Below, piece after piece: positions 23,993 to 33,140 of a DNA stretch of 64,000 nucleotides. The position numbers and the translations under genes were made by a program. This DNA is from Pontibacter virosus. GTDB taxonomy: Bacteria; Bacteroidota; Bacteroidia; Cytophagales; Hymenobacteraceae. Position 1 is the first letter of the stretch. The number at the start of each line of letters is the position of its first letter. The stretch spans positions 1 to 64,000 of the forward strand of contig NZ_QEKI01000019.1 in assembly GCF_003096355.1 (NCBI RefSeq), written 5' to 3'. Under the pieces are notes generated by a model that did not search any database, was not told the origin of the DNA, and saw only the letters and a list, made by a program, of their open reading frames with translations.

Positions 23993-25954
23993 TTAACCGA
24001 TAAAGAAGTTTAAAAATAGAATCAGGACAATGCTGGCTACCATCACAAACACATAGAAACCAGTTACGCCACTCTGTGTCTGGCGCAGCACGCGGCCGCT
24101 CGCCATCACCAATTTGCCAAAGCCGTTGACAATTCCGTCCACCACAACCACGTCCACGAAGCGGTGCAGGGCAGTCGACAGCGCCATCACTGGGCGAACA
24201 AACACGGTATCGTAAATTTCGTCGATGTAGTATTTGTTGTAGATCAGGTTGTGGATAGGAGACAGGCGCGTTCCTTCCGGAACCGGCACTGTTTCTCTCT
24301 TCACATACATGATGTAAGCAATGATAATGGCGATGATGGAAACCACAACCGACACACCCATCAGGATGTATTCAGTGGCATGGTCGATGTGTGCAGGTTC
24401 AAGTGCCGTAGCGTTGGCCTGTCGCGCAAAGTTGTAGATCGGCGACAGGAAGTTACCCAGGGTATGCGTGTCGCTAAACACGGCTGGCAGGCCGATGAAA
24501 CCACCTACTGTGGAAAGGATAGCCAGTACGATCAGCGGAATGGTCATGGAAGAAGGCGACTCGTGCAGGTGCGAGCGCTGTGCTTCCGTGCCACGGAACT
24601 TGCCGAAGAAAGTCAGGAACAGGAGGCGGAACATGTAGAAAGCCGTCATGAACGAAGCCAGCAGGCCAAGTCCCCACATCAGTCTGTTGTGCTCCCATAC
24701 ATGCGCCAGCAATTCGTCTTTCGAGAAGAAACCGGCAAACGGCGGTATACCTGAAATAGCGAGTGTACCGATCAGGAAGGTGATGAAGGTAACCGGCAGC
24801 CATTTGCGCAGGCCACCCATGTTGCGTATATCCTGTTCGTTGCTCACTGCGTGAATTACAGAACCAGCACCCAGGAACAGGAGCGCTTTGAAGAACGCAT
24901 GCGTGAGTACGTGGAAGATAGAAGAAGAGAAGGCCATCACACCCAGCGCCAGGAACATAAAGCCCAGCTGCGATACAGTAGAGTAAGCCAGTACTTTCTT
25001 GATGTCATTCTGCGCCAGACCAATGGTAGCGGCCACCAGGGCAGTGATCAAACCGATGATGGCGATAAACTCCATCGTGGTTGGGGCCAGTACATACAGC
25101 ACGTTCGAGCGGAGCACCATGTAGATACCCGCCGTCACCATGGTCGCGGCGTGAATCAGGGCCGAAACAGGCGTAGGGCCCGCCATCGCGTCAGGAAGCC
25201 ACGTGAACAAAGGGATCTGCGCACTCTTACCCATTGCACCTACAAAAAGGAGCATCGTAATCGCGATCATCACACCGCTGTCCGTCATGCCCGACATCTG
25301 CGAAGCTGAAAGGAACACTTCCGGGTAGCTCACGCTGCCGAAGGTAATGAAAATCAGGAAAATGCCCAACAGGAAGCCCAGGTCACCTATACGGTTCATG
25401 ATGAAGGCTTTCTTCGCGGCATTGTTATAGTTGTGGTTTTTGTTCCAGAAACCGATCAGCAGGTAGGAGCAGAGGCCCACACCTTCCCAGCCCACGAACA
25501 TCATCACGTAGTTAGAGCCCATCACGAGCAGCAACATCGAGAACATGAACAGATTGAGGTAGGCGAAGAACTTGCCGTAACCTTCGTCGTGGCTCATGTA
25601 GCCCGCTGAGTACACATGGATCAAGAAACCGATGCCTGTCACCATCAGCAGCATAAGCAGGGTGAGCTGGTCAATCATGAACGAGAAACCGATCTCGAGG
25701 CTGCCTACCGAGAACCAGTTGTACAGGTCCACAATGTAAGGGCGGCTGCCATTGGAAGTGAAGTCGATGAACAGGTATACCGAGATCAGGAACGAGGCCA
25801 GCACCGTGCCAGAGCCCAGCAGCCCCACAAGGGCCTTGGGCAATTTGCGGTTGCCAAGTCCGTTAATCAGAAAGCCGATGAACGGCAGGAGCGGAACAAG
25901 CAAACACAGCAGCGCCATTTCCTGGTTGTTGAAGGGCATTACTACTTCTTGCAT
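23993..25954 (-). CDS. nuoL: NADH-quinone oxidoreductase subunit L
   Basis: A 653-residue, largest antiporter-like membrane subunit of complex I, at the distal end of the arm. It shows FVGWEGVGLCSYLLIGFW near 155-172 with the functional glutamate, PDAMAGPTPVSALIHAATM near 254-272, and VLAYSTVSQLGFMFLALG near 324. The C-terminal part carries the lateral helix region and a final span. Two starts are possible: ATG at 25954 (MQEVVMPF) or at 25939 (MPFNNQEM); I kept the longer. It follows nuoK by 46 bases. Confidence 0.95.
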   Translation of the reverse strand: MQEVVMPFNNQEMALLCLLVPLLPFIGFLINGLGNRKLPKALVGLLGSGTVLASFLISVYLFIDFTSNGSRPYIVDLYNWFSVGSLEIGFSFMIDQLTLLMLLMVTGIGFLIHVYSAGYMSHDEGYGKFFAYLNLFMFSMLLLVMGSNYVMMFVGWEGVGLCSYLLIGFWNKNHNYNNAAKKAFIMNRIGDLGFLLGIFLIFITFGSVSYPEVFLSASQMSGMTDSGVMIAITMLLFVGAMGKSAQIPLFTWLPDAMAGPTPVSALIHAATMVTAGIYMVLRSNVLYVLAPTTMEFIAIIGLITALVAATIGLAQNDIKKVLAYSTVSQLGFMFLALGVMAFSSSIFHVLTHAFFKALLFLGAGSVIHAVSNEQDIRNMGGLRKWLPVTFITFLIGTLAISGIPPFAGFFSKDELLAHVWEHNRLMWGLGLLASFMTAFYMFRLLFLTFFGKFRGTEAQRSHLHESPSSMTIPLIVLAILSTVGGFIGLPAVFSDTHTLGNFLSPIYNFARQANATALEPAHIDHATEYILMGVSVVVSIIAIIIAYIMYVKRETVPVPEGTRLSPIHNLIYNKYYIDEIYDTVFVRPVMALSTALHRFVDVVVVDGIVNGFGKLVMASGRVLRQTQSGVTGFYVFVMVASIVLILFLNFFIG

Positions 25955-26000
25955 TTAGCGTATGATTTAGTTAAGCTATTCAAATTATTTAGGTGTGCGG

Positions 26001-26330
26001 CTACCACTTCAGGTAGTTCAGCAATTGCACATCCGTCGAGCGGATATTGCGGTAAATCATCACGATGATGGCCAGACCAACCGTTACTTCCGCTGCTGCC
26101 ACTGCCATGATGAAGAACACGAAAATCTGTCCGTTCGGGTCAGAGCGATAAGACGACAAGGCGACCATCAGCAAGTTCACGGCATTGAGCATCAGCTCGA
26201 CGCACATGAAAATAACAATCGCGTTTCGTCTGGTGAGAACCCCTATCACGCCAATGGCGAAAAGGGCGGTGCTGAAGTAGAGGTAAAATTCTAACGGGAT
26301 GGTTCTGATTACATCAGGCATTTGGTTCAT
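26001..26330 (-). CDS. nuoK: NADH-quinone oxidoreductase subunit K
   Basis: A 109-residue, three-span subunit of complex I homologous to MrpC. It shows FAIGVIGVLTRRNAIVIFMCVELMLNAVNL in order, including the conserved glutamate in FMCVELMLN, and closes with VGLAIIVMIYRN. It is the first gene of the nuoKLMN block, which is separated from nuoA-J by an inverted lipoprotein gene. A promoter match lies 54 to 84 bases upstream of its start. Confidence 0.94.
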   Translation of the reverse strand: MNQMPDVIRTIPLEFYLYFSTALFAIGVIGVLTRRNAIVIFMCVELMLNAVNLLMVALSSYRSDPNGQIFVFFIMAVAAAEVTVGLAIIVMIYRNIRSTDVQLLNYLKW

Positions 26331-26383
26331 CGTCTGAGTGGCTGAACGTATTACTGGTAAATTACAATTCTGAAATCAAGTCG

Positions 26384-26414
26384 CAAAGTTATCCCCATTT
26401 TTGTAAAATCCATA
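26384..26414 (-). promoter_or_regulatory. Probable promoter of nuoKLMN
   Basis: On the minus strand TATG (26414-26411), a 3-of-4 match to the -33 element TTTG, is separated by exactly 19 bases from TAACTTTG (26391-26384), a full match to the Bacteroidota -7 element TANNTTTG. Transcription would start about 45 bases before the nuoK ATG. It fits the need for a second promoter downstream of the terminator that follows nuoJ. Confidence 0.6.
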
Positions 26415-26659
26415 ACATATTTCTAATCTTCTTGGGTGGATTTCGCCAAATCCGGTCTTCTAGAAAGATTTATATTTTTAAAGCCGCTGGTCGCGCCATG
26501 TTATGGCTCCTTTTATACCTTGCATATGCTTATTGCGTAGGTATAAATTCTGCTGCCAGCTTAGTTTTTGTCAACTTATATGGCTGCTGTCACTCGTATA
26601 CCTTGTATGCCTTCTCCTATAGTTGGCCTTTGCTATACCTAATTTTGCGTTCAATTTCT
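26415..26659 (+). other. Upstream region of the inverted lipoprotein gene
   Basis: This AT-rich stretch holds five or six copies of GGTATA/TATACC in about 200 bases. TAATTTTG at 26640-26647 matches the -7 element, although no good -33 lies 19 bases before it. An in-frame open reading extends upstream to 26432 but reads as membrane-like low-complexity sequence and is probably not translated. Between nuoK start and 26414 is its promoter. Confidence 0.4.
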
Positions 26660-27712
26660 ATGAATCGATTTTTTGGTCTCTTATACCTTGCCCTGCTGTC
26701 TCTGTCGTTGCCTTCGTGCCAACAGCCTTCCGCTAGCTTAAGCAACGGACCCGCTCTATCTGAACTCCATATGAAAGCCACCATTACACAAACTTTGCAC
26801 TATGACAACGTGCCTTCCGCCTCGGGCCTCGAGCTACTGGGCGACCACTATTATGTTGTCGGAGATGATTCGCCCTATCTGTATCGACTTGACAAAAACT
26901 TTCGGTTGGAATCGCAAGAAGCCATCTTCGACACGACGGGTTTTGGGAGCGGTCGTATTGCCAAAGATGAAAAAGTGGACCTGGAAGGTCTAACGCTTCT
27001 GCAACACCAGGGCAAACCCTACCTTTTGATGATGGGCTCCGGCTCAGCACCCGCCCGCCGCAAAGCCTACCTCTACAACATCTGCGGCGATGACATTTGC
27101 CGGGAAGGAGCGGGGGGGCATGGGGCCAAAACAGTTGACCTTGACCAACTCTACCAGCAACTTGAACAGGAAGCCGATACCCTGGGCGGAAGTTTGCTCA
27201 ACATTGAAGGCGTAGCTGCTGGGCACGGGAAACTATACCTGTTGCAGCGGGCCATCGGCACAGGTCAGAATGTGCTGATTTCTTACCGGCTATCGGAGTT
27301 TATACCTTTCCTGTTAGGAGAAACCGACGCGCAACTGCCGCAGCCTGAGTTAAGTTATTTCCGTCTGCCCGGCCTAAAAGACCTGCAAGCCGGTTTCTCA
27401 GGCGCCTATGTGTACGACGACAAGCTGTTCTTCACCGCTTCCCTGGAAAACACCAGCGACGCCTATGCTGACGGCGAAGTGCTCGGAAGTTATATCGGTT
27501 ATATCCCGTTCACGTGGGTAGGCAAGCAAGATACGCTGCAGATTCCCACCACGCCTATTTTGCAAGCGGATGGCAATCCCTATACTGGCAAGGCGGAATC
27601 CCTGGTAGTACAGAAGCGGGAAGGTAAGGGCAGGTATAAACTGGTCGTAGTTTCGGATGATGATCAGGGTGGGTCTGAGTTGTTTGAGGTGATGTTGAGT
27701 ATGGAGCAATAA
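26660..27712 (+). CDS. Lipoprotein, probable beta-propeller, inserted in the nuo locus
   Basis: A 350-residue lipoprotein of unknown role. The signal peptide MNRFFGLLYLALLSLSLPSC ends in a lipobox with Cys20. The mature part has repeated strand-rich segments (VPSASGLELLGDHYYVVGDDSP, KVDLEGLTLLQHQGKPYLLM, LLNIEGVAAGHGKLYLLQR, AGFSGAYVYDDKLFF, in short pieces) with recurring acidic and Gly turns. This recalls SdiA-regulated or phytase-like propellers and Bacteroidota proteins of the DUF6929 type, a resemblance I cannot test. It is transcribed against the nuo genes on both sides. Nothing in the sequence ties it to complex I. Confidence 0.75.
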   Translation: MNRFFGLLYLALLSLSLPSCQQPSASLSNGPALSELHMKATITQTLHYDNVPSASGLELLGDHYYVVGDDSPYLYRLDKNFRLESQEAIFDTTGFGSGRIAKDEKVDLEGLTLLQHQGKPYLLMMGSGSAPARRKAYLYNICGDDICREGAGGHGAKTVDLDQLYQQLEQEADTLGGSLLNIEGVAAGHGKLYLLQRAIGTGQNVLISYRLSEFIPFLLGETDAQLPQPELSYFRLPGLKDLQAGFSGAYVYDDKLFFTASLENTSDAYADGEVLGSYIGYIPFTWVGKQDTLQIPTTPILQADGNPYTGKAESLVVQKREGKGRYKLVVVSDDDQGGSELFEVMLSMEQ

Positions 27713-27713
27713 A

Positions 27714-27741
27714 AAAGCCAGCGCTTTTCAGCACTGGCTTT
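27714..27741. terminator. Bidirectional terminator between the lipoprotein gene and nuoJ
   Basis: AAAGCCAGCGC (27714-27724) pairs with GCACTGGCTTT (27731-27741) at 10 of 11 positions around TTTTCA. It lies 2 bases after the lipoprotein stop and 26 bases past the nuoJ stop, with A-runs and T-rich flanks on the two sides. It probably ends both transcripts. Confidence 0.8.
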
Positions 27742-27766
27742 CTCTATTCTTAAAGCTATACCTCGA

Positions 27767-28285
27767 TTAGAAGTTTTGTTCTCCTGTTTCGCGTTTGCCA
27801 ATCATTACGGCGCCTACCATCGACACCAGGAACAGTACCGCTACCAGCTGGAACGGCAGCATGTACTTGGTGAAAAGCACTTTGCCCAGGTTCTCTACCA
27901 TACCTACCTGCGATTCATAAGTGGCTGGGTCCGGGTGCCCGAGCGTCACATCTTTCAGAGCGGCTACTACTACCGTAAAGAGCAAACCACCTGCCACAGT
28001 ACCCGCTATTTTAGCCAGCACATTTCGTTTGATAGTTCCTTCCACGTTTTTACCTGTGTTGATGAACATCAGTACGAACAGGAAGAGTACCATGATAGCC
28101 CCTGCATACACGATGATGTTCACTGCTGCCAAAAACTGGGCATTCAGCAGGATGTAGTGAGCTGATATAGTGAAAAACGTCAGGATCAGGAAGATAACGC
28201 TGAACACGGGGTTCTTGGAAATAACAACCATGATGGCGCAAAGCAGCGTTAGCGATGCGAAGAAGAAAAACAGGCTTTCTGTCAT
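27767..28285 (-). CDS. nuoJ: NADH-quinone oxidoreductase subunit J
   Basis: A 172-residue membrane subunit of complex I with five spans. It shows NPVFSVIFLILTFFTISAHYILLNAQFLAA and VYAGAIMVLFLFVLMF in order, the latter with the pi-bulge region of the third span that links quinone chemistry to pumping. Length is normal. It begins 4 bases after nuoI. After it comes a terminator and an inverted gene before nuoK, which is unusual because nuoJ and nuoK are normally adjacent. Confidence 0.94.
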   Translation of the reverse strand: MTESLFFFFASLTLLCAIMVVISKNPVFSVIFLILTFFTISAHYILLNAQFLAAVNIIVYAGAIMVLFLFVLMFINTGKNVEGTIKRNVLAKIAGTVAGGLLFTVVVAALKDVTLGHPDPATYESQVGMVENLGKVLFTKYMLPFQLVAVLFLVSMVGAVMIGKRETGEQNF

Positions 28286-28289
28286 CGGA

Positions 28290-28799
<510 letters not shown>

Positions 28800-28872
28800 T
28801 GTATCTCGATTATGATTGCTGTCTATGCCGTCTGTCTATAACAGCCCTTAGCATGGCAGCATTCAAATGTCG

Positions 28873-29934
28873 TTATCCTTTTGTAAAATATTCGTAGAGC
28901 AGAATGCCACCGCCCGTAAGCAGGATATTCAGAATCGCCAGCGGAATCAAAATGTTCCAGCCCAGCTTCATCAACTGGTCGTAGCGGAAGCGCGGCAATG
29001 TCCAGCGTACCCACATGAAGAAGAAGATGAAAGCAAAAATCTTGGCAAACATCACCCCGACACCTATAATCGTCACCACGTTGTTACCCAAAACAGGGTC
29101 ATCAAACGCGTTGCGTAGGTTCTCCATGAACGGGAAGTTGTAAGCGCCGAAGTACAGCGTCGCCATCACAGCCGACACCACAAAGATGTTGATGTACTCT
29201 GCAAACAGGTACATCCCCAGCTTCATCGAGCTATACTCAGTGTGGTAACCGCCAATCAGTTCGGCTTCCGATTCTGGTAAGTCGAATGGTGTTCTGTTCG
29301 TCTCAGCAAAGGCACAAATAAGGAAGATCAGGAAGCCCAGCGGCTGGTACCAGATGTTCCAGTTAAAGCCTGTCTGTTGCTCAGCAATTACTTTTAGCGA
29401 CAGTGAGCCGCTCAGCATCAGCACCGCAATCAGCGACAGACCCATGGCCAGTTCATACGAAATGTTCTGCGAAGCAGCACGGATAGCGCCAAGCAACGAG
29501 AACTTGTTGTTCGAAGCCCAGCCACCGATCATCAGACCGTACACACCCAGCGACACCACACCAAAGATGTAGAGGATACCGATGTTTACGTCAATGGCAA
29601 TCAAGTCGAAGGATGTCTCGCCTATGATGAGCGTGTCGCCAAACGGAATAACCGCACTCGACATGGCTGCCACCAGCATAGCTATACCTGGGCCCAGAAT
29701 GAAGAGCGTTTTGTTTGCCTTGGCAGGTATAAATTCTTCTTTGAAGAACAGCTTGCCGGCGTCGGCCAGCGGCTGCAGTAAACCCATCGGACCCGCTCTG
29801 TTCGGGCCTACACGGTCCTGAATGAAAGCGGCAATCTTACGCTCAAAGTAAGTCGAGTAGGTCGCAATCAGTAACGAAATACCGAAAATGGCCAGAATGT
29901 AGATGCCTTTGTATATGAGAAGTACAGAATCCAT
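28873..29934 (-). CDS. nuoH: NADH-quinone oxidoreductase subunit H
   Basis: A 353-residue membrane subunit with eight spans that forms the quinone-entry site next to NuoB and NuoD. Landmarks are ERKIAAFIQDRVGPNRAGP near 29-47, the acidic region AETNRTPFDLPESEAELIGGYHTEYS in order near 213-238, and MWVRWTLPRFRYDQLM near 311-326. All loops that bind quinone are present. It begins 3 bases after the nuoG stop. Confidence 0.96.
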   Translation of the reverse strand: MDSVLLIYKGIYILAIFGISLLIATYSTYFERKIAAFIQDRVGPNRAGPMGLLQPLADAGKLFFKEEFIPAKANKTLFILGPGIAMLVAAMSSAVIPFGDTLIIGETSFDLIAIDVNIGILYIFGVVSLGVYGLMIGGWASNNKFSLLGAIRAASQNISYELAMGLSLIAVLMLSGSLSLKVIAEQQTGFNWNIWYQPLGFLIFLICAFAETNRTPFDLPESEAELIGGYHTEYSSMKLGMYLFAEYINIFVVSAVMATLYFGAYNFPFMENLRNAFDDPVLGNNVVTIIGVGVMFAKIFAFIFFFMWVRWTLPRFRYDQLMKLGWNILIPLAILNILLTGGGILLYEYFTKG

Positions 29935-29937
29935 GCT

Positions 29938-30918
29938 TTATTCCGTTGGCATTTTTTTAACAGTAGATTTAGGGAGATTCGGCACGATTGGCACGTTTAT
30001 CACCGGCAGTTCGTAATGGTTGGCTGATATAACAGAACCCCTGTCGATGTTGCGCGGACCTTCGATGGTCCAGTCGCTCACCTCTTTCTTGTCGAAACGG
30101 CAGGTGTTACAGATGAACTCCTCCACCTCCGCGTACTCGTCCTTGCGGGCTGTTACACGTAGAACCTGATCGCCTCTTGACCACAGGGTTACTTTACCAC
30201 TGCAGGTAGGGCAGTCGCGGTGCGCGTTCAACGGCTTCGTGAACCACACACGGTTCTTGAAGCGCCAAGTCTTATCAGTAAGAGCACCCACAGGGCACAC
30301 GTCAATCACGTTTCCTGAGAAATCGTTATCGATCACGTTCTCGATGTAGGTACCGATCTCGGCTGCATCGCCTCGGCCCAATACGCCATGCACCCGCTTA
30401 TCCGTGATCTGGTCGGCAGTATACACGCAGCGATAGCACAGGATGCAGCGTGTCATGTGCAGTTGGATGTAAGGACCCAGGTCTATTTTATCGAAAGTAC
30501 GACGCGGTTCTTCGTAGCGGGTAGCACTCACACCGTGCTCGTACGACAGGTTCTGCAGGTCACACTCACCAGCCTGGTCACAAATAGGGCAATCCAGCGG
30601 ATGGTTGATCAGCAGCATCTCCACGATGCCTTTGCGGGCGTTGAGTACGTCTTCGTTGGTTGTGTTTTCCACCACCATGCCATCCTGCACCGGCGTTATG
30701 CACGAGGCAACCAGTTTCGGCATCGGGCGTGGGTCGCGGGCAGAACCCTGTGTTACCTTCACCAGGCACACACGGCACTTACCGCCACTGCCTTTGAGCG
30801 GGGTATAAAAACACATGGCAGGAGGCACTACATCACCCCCGATTTTACGGGCGGCCTGCAGGATGGTGGTTCCATCCTCAACCTCTACCTCGATGCCGTC
30901 AAATGTTATTTTAGCCAT
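29938..30918 (-). CDS. nuoG: NADH-quinone oxidoreductase subunit G, short form
   Basis: A 326-residue iron-sulfur subunit. It has an N-terminal 2Fe-2S ferredoxin domain (cysteines in AMCFYTP, KCRVCLVKV and VASCITPV), then HPLDCPICDQAGECDL with the His/Cys ligands of cluster N5, then CILCYRC and CPVGAL for the next 4Fe-4S cluster. The C-terminal part has CPTCSGK and CNTCRFDK. It stops well short of the 700-900 residues of enterobacterial NuoG, so the large molybdopterin-oxidoreductase-like domain is mostly missing. It is separated from nuoF by 225 bases that contain a dispersed repeat. Confidence 0.9.
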   Translation of the reverse strand: MAKITFDGIEVEVEDGTTILQAARKIGGDVVPPAMCFYTPLKGSGGKCRVCLVKVTQGSARDPRPMPKLVASCITPVQDGMVVENTTNEDVLNARKGIVEMLLINHPLDCPICDQAGECDLQNLSYEHGVSATRYEEPRRTFDKIDLGPYIQLHMTRCILCYRCVYTADQITDKRVHGVLGRGDAAEIGTYIENVIDNDFSGNVIDVCPVGALTDKTWRFKNRVWFTKPLNAHRDCPTCSGKVTLWSRGDQVLRVTARKDEYAEVEEFICNTCRFDKKEVSDWTIEGPRNIDRGSVISANHYELPVINVPIVPNLPKSTVKKMPTE

Positions 30919-31024
30919 CTTTTAATTCGTTATTCGTTATTCGTTGCCCGTTTTTCGTGAAGCGTCGCAACAAACGATGTAAGCTATACTTTCCTTTTCA
31001 GGATGATTTATTTATCTCTTTTCT

Positions 31025-31123
31025 TTTGTCTTCCTGTAAGGATCTTGTTGGCAAGTTGCAAAGGCTTAACCTCCCGGGGGTAGGGGCCCTCTATTTCGAC
31101 CAAATTTCTTCCAGAATGACAGA
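31025..31123 (+). repeat. Dispersed intergenic repeat, copy 1
   Basis: TTCCTGTAAGGATCTTGTTG, then AAAGGCTTAACCTCCC, then a GGGGGTAGGGGCC insert, then CAAATTTCTTCCAGAATGACAG in pieces. The same order recurs at 36225-36305 without the insert. It lies between nuoG and nuoF inside the operon. Confidence 0.75.
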
Positions 31124-31143
31124 ATAGAAGATATTTTCGTCAA

Positions 31144-32490
31144 TTATACAGTAGCTGCAGCCAGTTGCCCTCTGTACACCGCACCTGGAGCCGTAGCCTC
31201 TTGCGGGTGCTTGATGTGCCATTCGAACTCCTCGCGGAAGTGACGGATCGCGCTGGCTACTGGCCAAGCTGCCGCGTCACCCAGCGGGCAAATGGTGTTA
31301 CCTTCGATTTGCTTGGCTACGCTTACCAACAGGTCTATGTCTTGCTGATGACCGTGACCGTGCTCGATACGGTGCAGCACGCGCTCCATCCAGCCAGTAC
31401 CTTCACGGCAAGGGCTGCACTGTCCGCATGACTCGTGATGGTAGAAGCGGGCATAGTTCCACGTGTTACGCACAATGCACTGGTCTTCGTCAAACACAAT
31501 AAAGGCCCCTGAACCCAGCATAGAGCCGCTCACGAAACCACCGTCAGACAGCGATTCGTAGGTCATCAAGCGCTGCTCGCCGGCGGCTGTTTTCAGAATC
31601 AGCTCGGCTGGCAGAATCGGAACAGAAGAACCTCCCGGCACTACCGCTTTCAGTTGCTTGCCTTTCCAGATACCACCGCAGTACTCGTCAGAGTAGATAA
31701 ACTCCTCCACCGGAACACCCAAGTCGATTTCATAAACGCCCGGACGGTTTATGTTACCGCTGGCAGAAATCAGTTTGGTACCTGTGCTACGACCTATACC
31801 TATTTTAGCATACTCCGCACCTGTGTTGTTCACAATCCACGGCACAGAAGCGATGGTCTCTACGTTGTTCACCACCGTCGGCGACTGGAATAAACCTTTC
31901 ACAGCTGGGAATGGCGGCTTGTTACGCGGGTTGCCACGCTTGCCTTCCAGTGATTCCAACAGGGCAGTCTCTTCACCGCAGATATACGCACCGCCACCCG
32001 GCGCCACATGCAGGTCGAGGTCGTAACCTGAGCCCAGAATGTTCTTGCCTAGCAAACCAGCGGCATACGCCTCGGCGATTGCTTTCTCCAGAATGCGCAG
32101 GACAAACAATAACTCACCACGGATGTAGATGTAAGACGTGTTCGCACCCAGCGCATAGCTCGACGTAATCATGCCTTCAATCAGGGCGTGCGGGTTTTTT
32201 TCCATGAACACACGGTCCTTGAAAGTACCTGGCTCCGATTCGTCGGCGTTGCAAACTAAGTAACGCGGAACACCCTCTGGCTTGGCCAGGAAGCTCCACT
32301 TCATACCAGCTGGGAAGCCAGCGCCACCACGACCACGCAGGCCCGATGTCTTCACTTCTTCCACCACCTCGTCCGGAGTCATCGTTTTCAGGGCTTTTTC
32401 TACCGAGCGGTAGCCGCCATGCTTGCGATACATCTCCAGGGTTTCGATACCCGGTACGTTAATATGTTCGGTTAATATCTTGATTCCCAT
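31144..32490 (-). CDS. nuoF: NADH-quinone oxidoreductase subunit F
   Basis: A 448-residue subunit that binds NADH and FMN and carries cluster N3. It shows GRGGAGFPAGMKWSFLAK near 52-69 (FMN/NADH site), CNADESEPGTFKDR near 80-93, GAGAYICGEETALLESLEG in its variant form near 167-183, and the cluster motif SCGQCSPCREGT near 354-365. Length is normal. It lies 63 bases after nuoE. Confidence 0.96.
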   Translation of the reverse strand: MGIKILTEHINVPGIETLEMYRKHGGYRSVEKALKTMTPDEVVEEVKTSGLRGRGGAGFPAGMKWSFLAKPEGVPRYLVCNADESEPGTFKDRVFMEKNPHALIEGMITSSYALGANTSYIYIRGELLFVLRILEKAIAEAYAAGLLGKNILGSGYDLDLHVAPGGGAYICGEETALLESLEGKRGNPRNKPPFPAVKGLFQSPTVVNNVETIASVPWIVNNTGAEYAKIGIGRSTGTKLISASGNINRPGVYEIDLGVPVEEFIYSDEYCGGIWKGKQLKAVVPGGSSVPILPAELILKTAAGEQRLMTYESLSDGGFVSGSMLGSGAFIVFDEDQCIVRNTWNYARFYHHESCGQCSPCREGTGWMERVLHRIEHGHGHQQDIDLLVSVAKQIEGNTICPLGDAAAWPVASAIRHFREEFEWHIKHPQEATAPGAVYRGQLAAATV

Positions 32491-32553
32491 TGTGACAGGA
32501 TATATAGCTCGGCAGTCGCTGTGTTAGGGCAGGCTGCCTGATTTATCAATGAA

Positions 32554-33087
32554 TTACTTCGCCCACTCAGGCGTTTCCACCTCTTTGTTGCGCATCATCT
32601 CCAGAAACTGGTCCACGGCCTCTTCGCTGTCGATGTTCTCGTAGTAGGTTTCGCGCACCTGCAGCATCGGGCCTGTTCCGCACGAAGCCAGGCATTCCAC
32701 CGGCTTCAGGGTAAACATGCCGTCAGCCGTTGTTTCGCCTTCTTCGATGTTGAGCTTCTGCTTGAGCGTCTCAATCATCTGGTCGGCACCGCGCAGGCAG
32801 CAAGGGCCAGTGCGGCATACCTCGAGCACGTGCTTGCCAACCGGCTTCAGGTTGAACATGGTATAGAAAGTAGCCACTTCGTATACCTCAATTGGCTGTA
32901 TGTTCAGGATTTCGGCAATCGCGTCCATCGCTTCAGGGCTCACCCAGCCGTTGTTTTCCGCCTGTGCAACGTGCAGGGCAGGCAACAGGGCAGACTTCTG
33001 GCGTCCTTCCGGGTAGTGGCTGATATAGCGCTGAATCTCAACTAGGGCCTTATCAGAAAACTTAAATGCGTTTATAGTCTCTGCCAT
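32554..33087 (-). CDS. nuoE: NADH-quinone oxidoreductase subunit E
   Basis: A 177-residue thioredoxin-like subunit that carries the 2Fe-2S cluster N1a. Ligand motifs are CRTGPCCLRGA and CLASCGTGPML. The N-terminal helical bundle (LVEIQRYISHYPEGRQKSAL) is typical. I used the ATG at 33087 (MAETINAF), not a GTG at 33102. It partners NuoF and NuoG in the NADH-oxidising module. Confidence 0.95.
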   Translation of the reverse strand: MAETINAFKFSDKALVEIQRYISHYPEGRQKSALLPALHVAQAENNGWVSPEAMDAIAEILNIQPIEVYEVATFYTMFNLKPVGKHVLEVCRTGPCCLRGADQMIETLKQKLNIEEGETTADGMFTLKPVECLASCGTGPMLQVRETYYENIDSEEAVDQFLEMMRNKEVETPEWAK

Positions 33088-33140
33088 CTTTGTAAATGTC
33101 ACCGACTAAGAGCCGGTGTTAGATGATATTTAATAATGTA

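Noticed and set aside
24164..24754. 196-codon plus-strand frame across nuoL
   Set aside because: Antisense shadow of a well-conserved complex I subunit with His/Arg/Gln-rich content.
26432..26659. Upstream extension of the lipoprotein frame
   Set aside because: The sequence reads as a loose hydrophobic stretch that would hide the clear lipobox signal starting at 26660.
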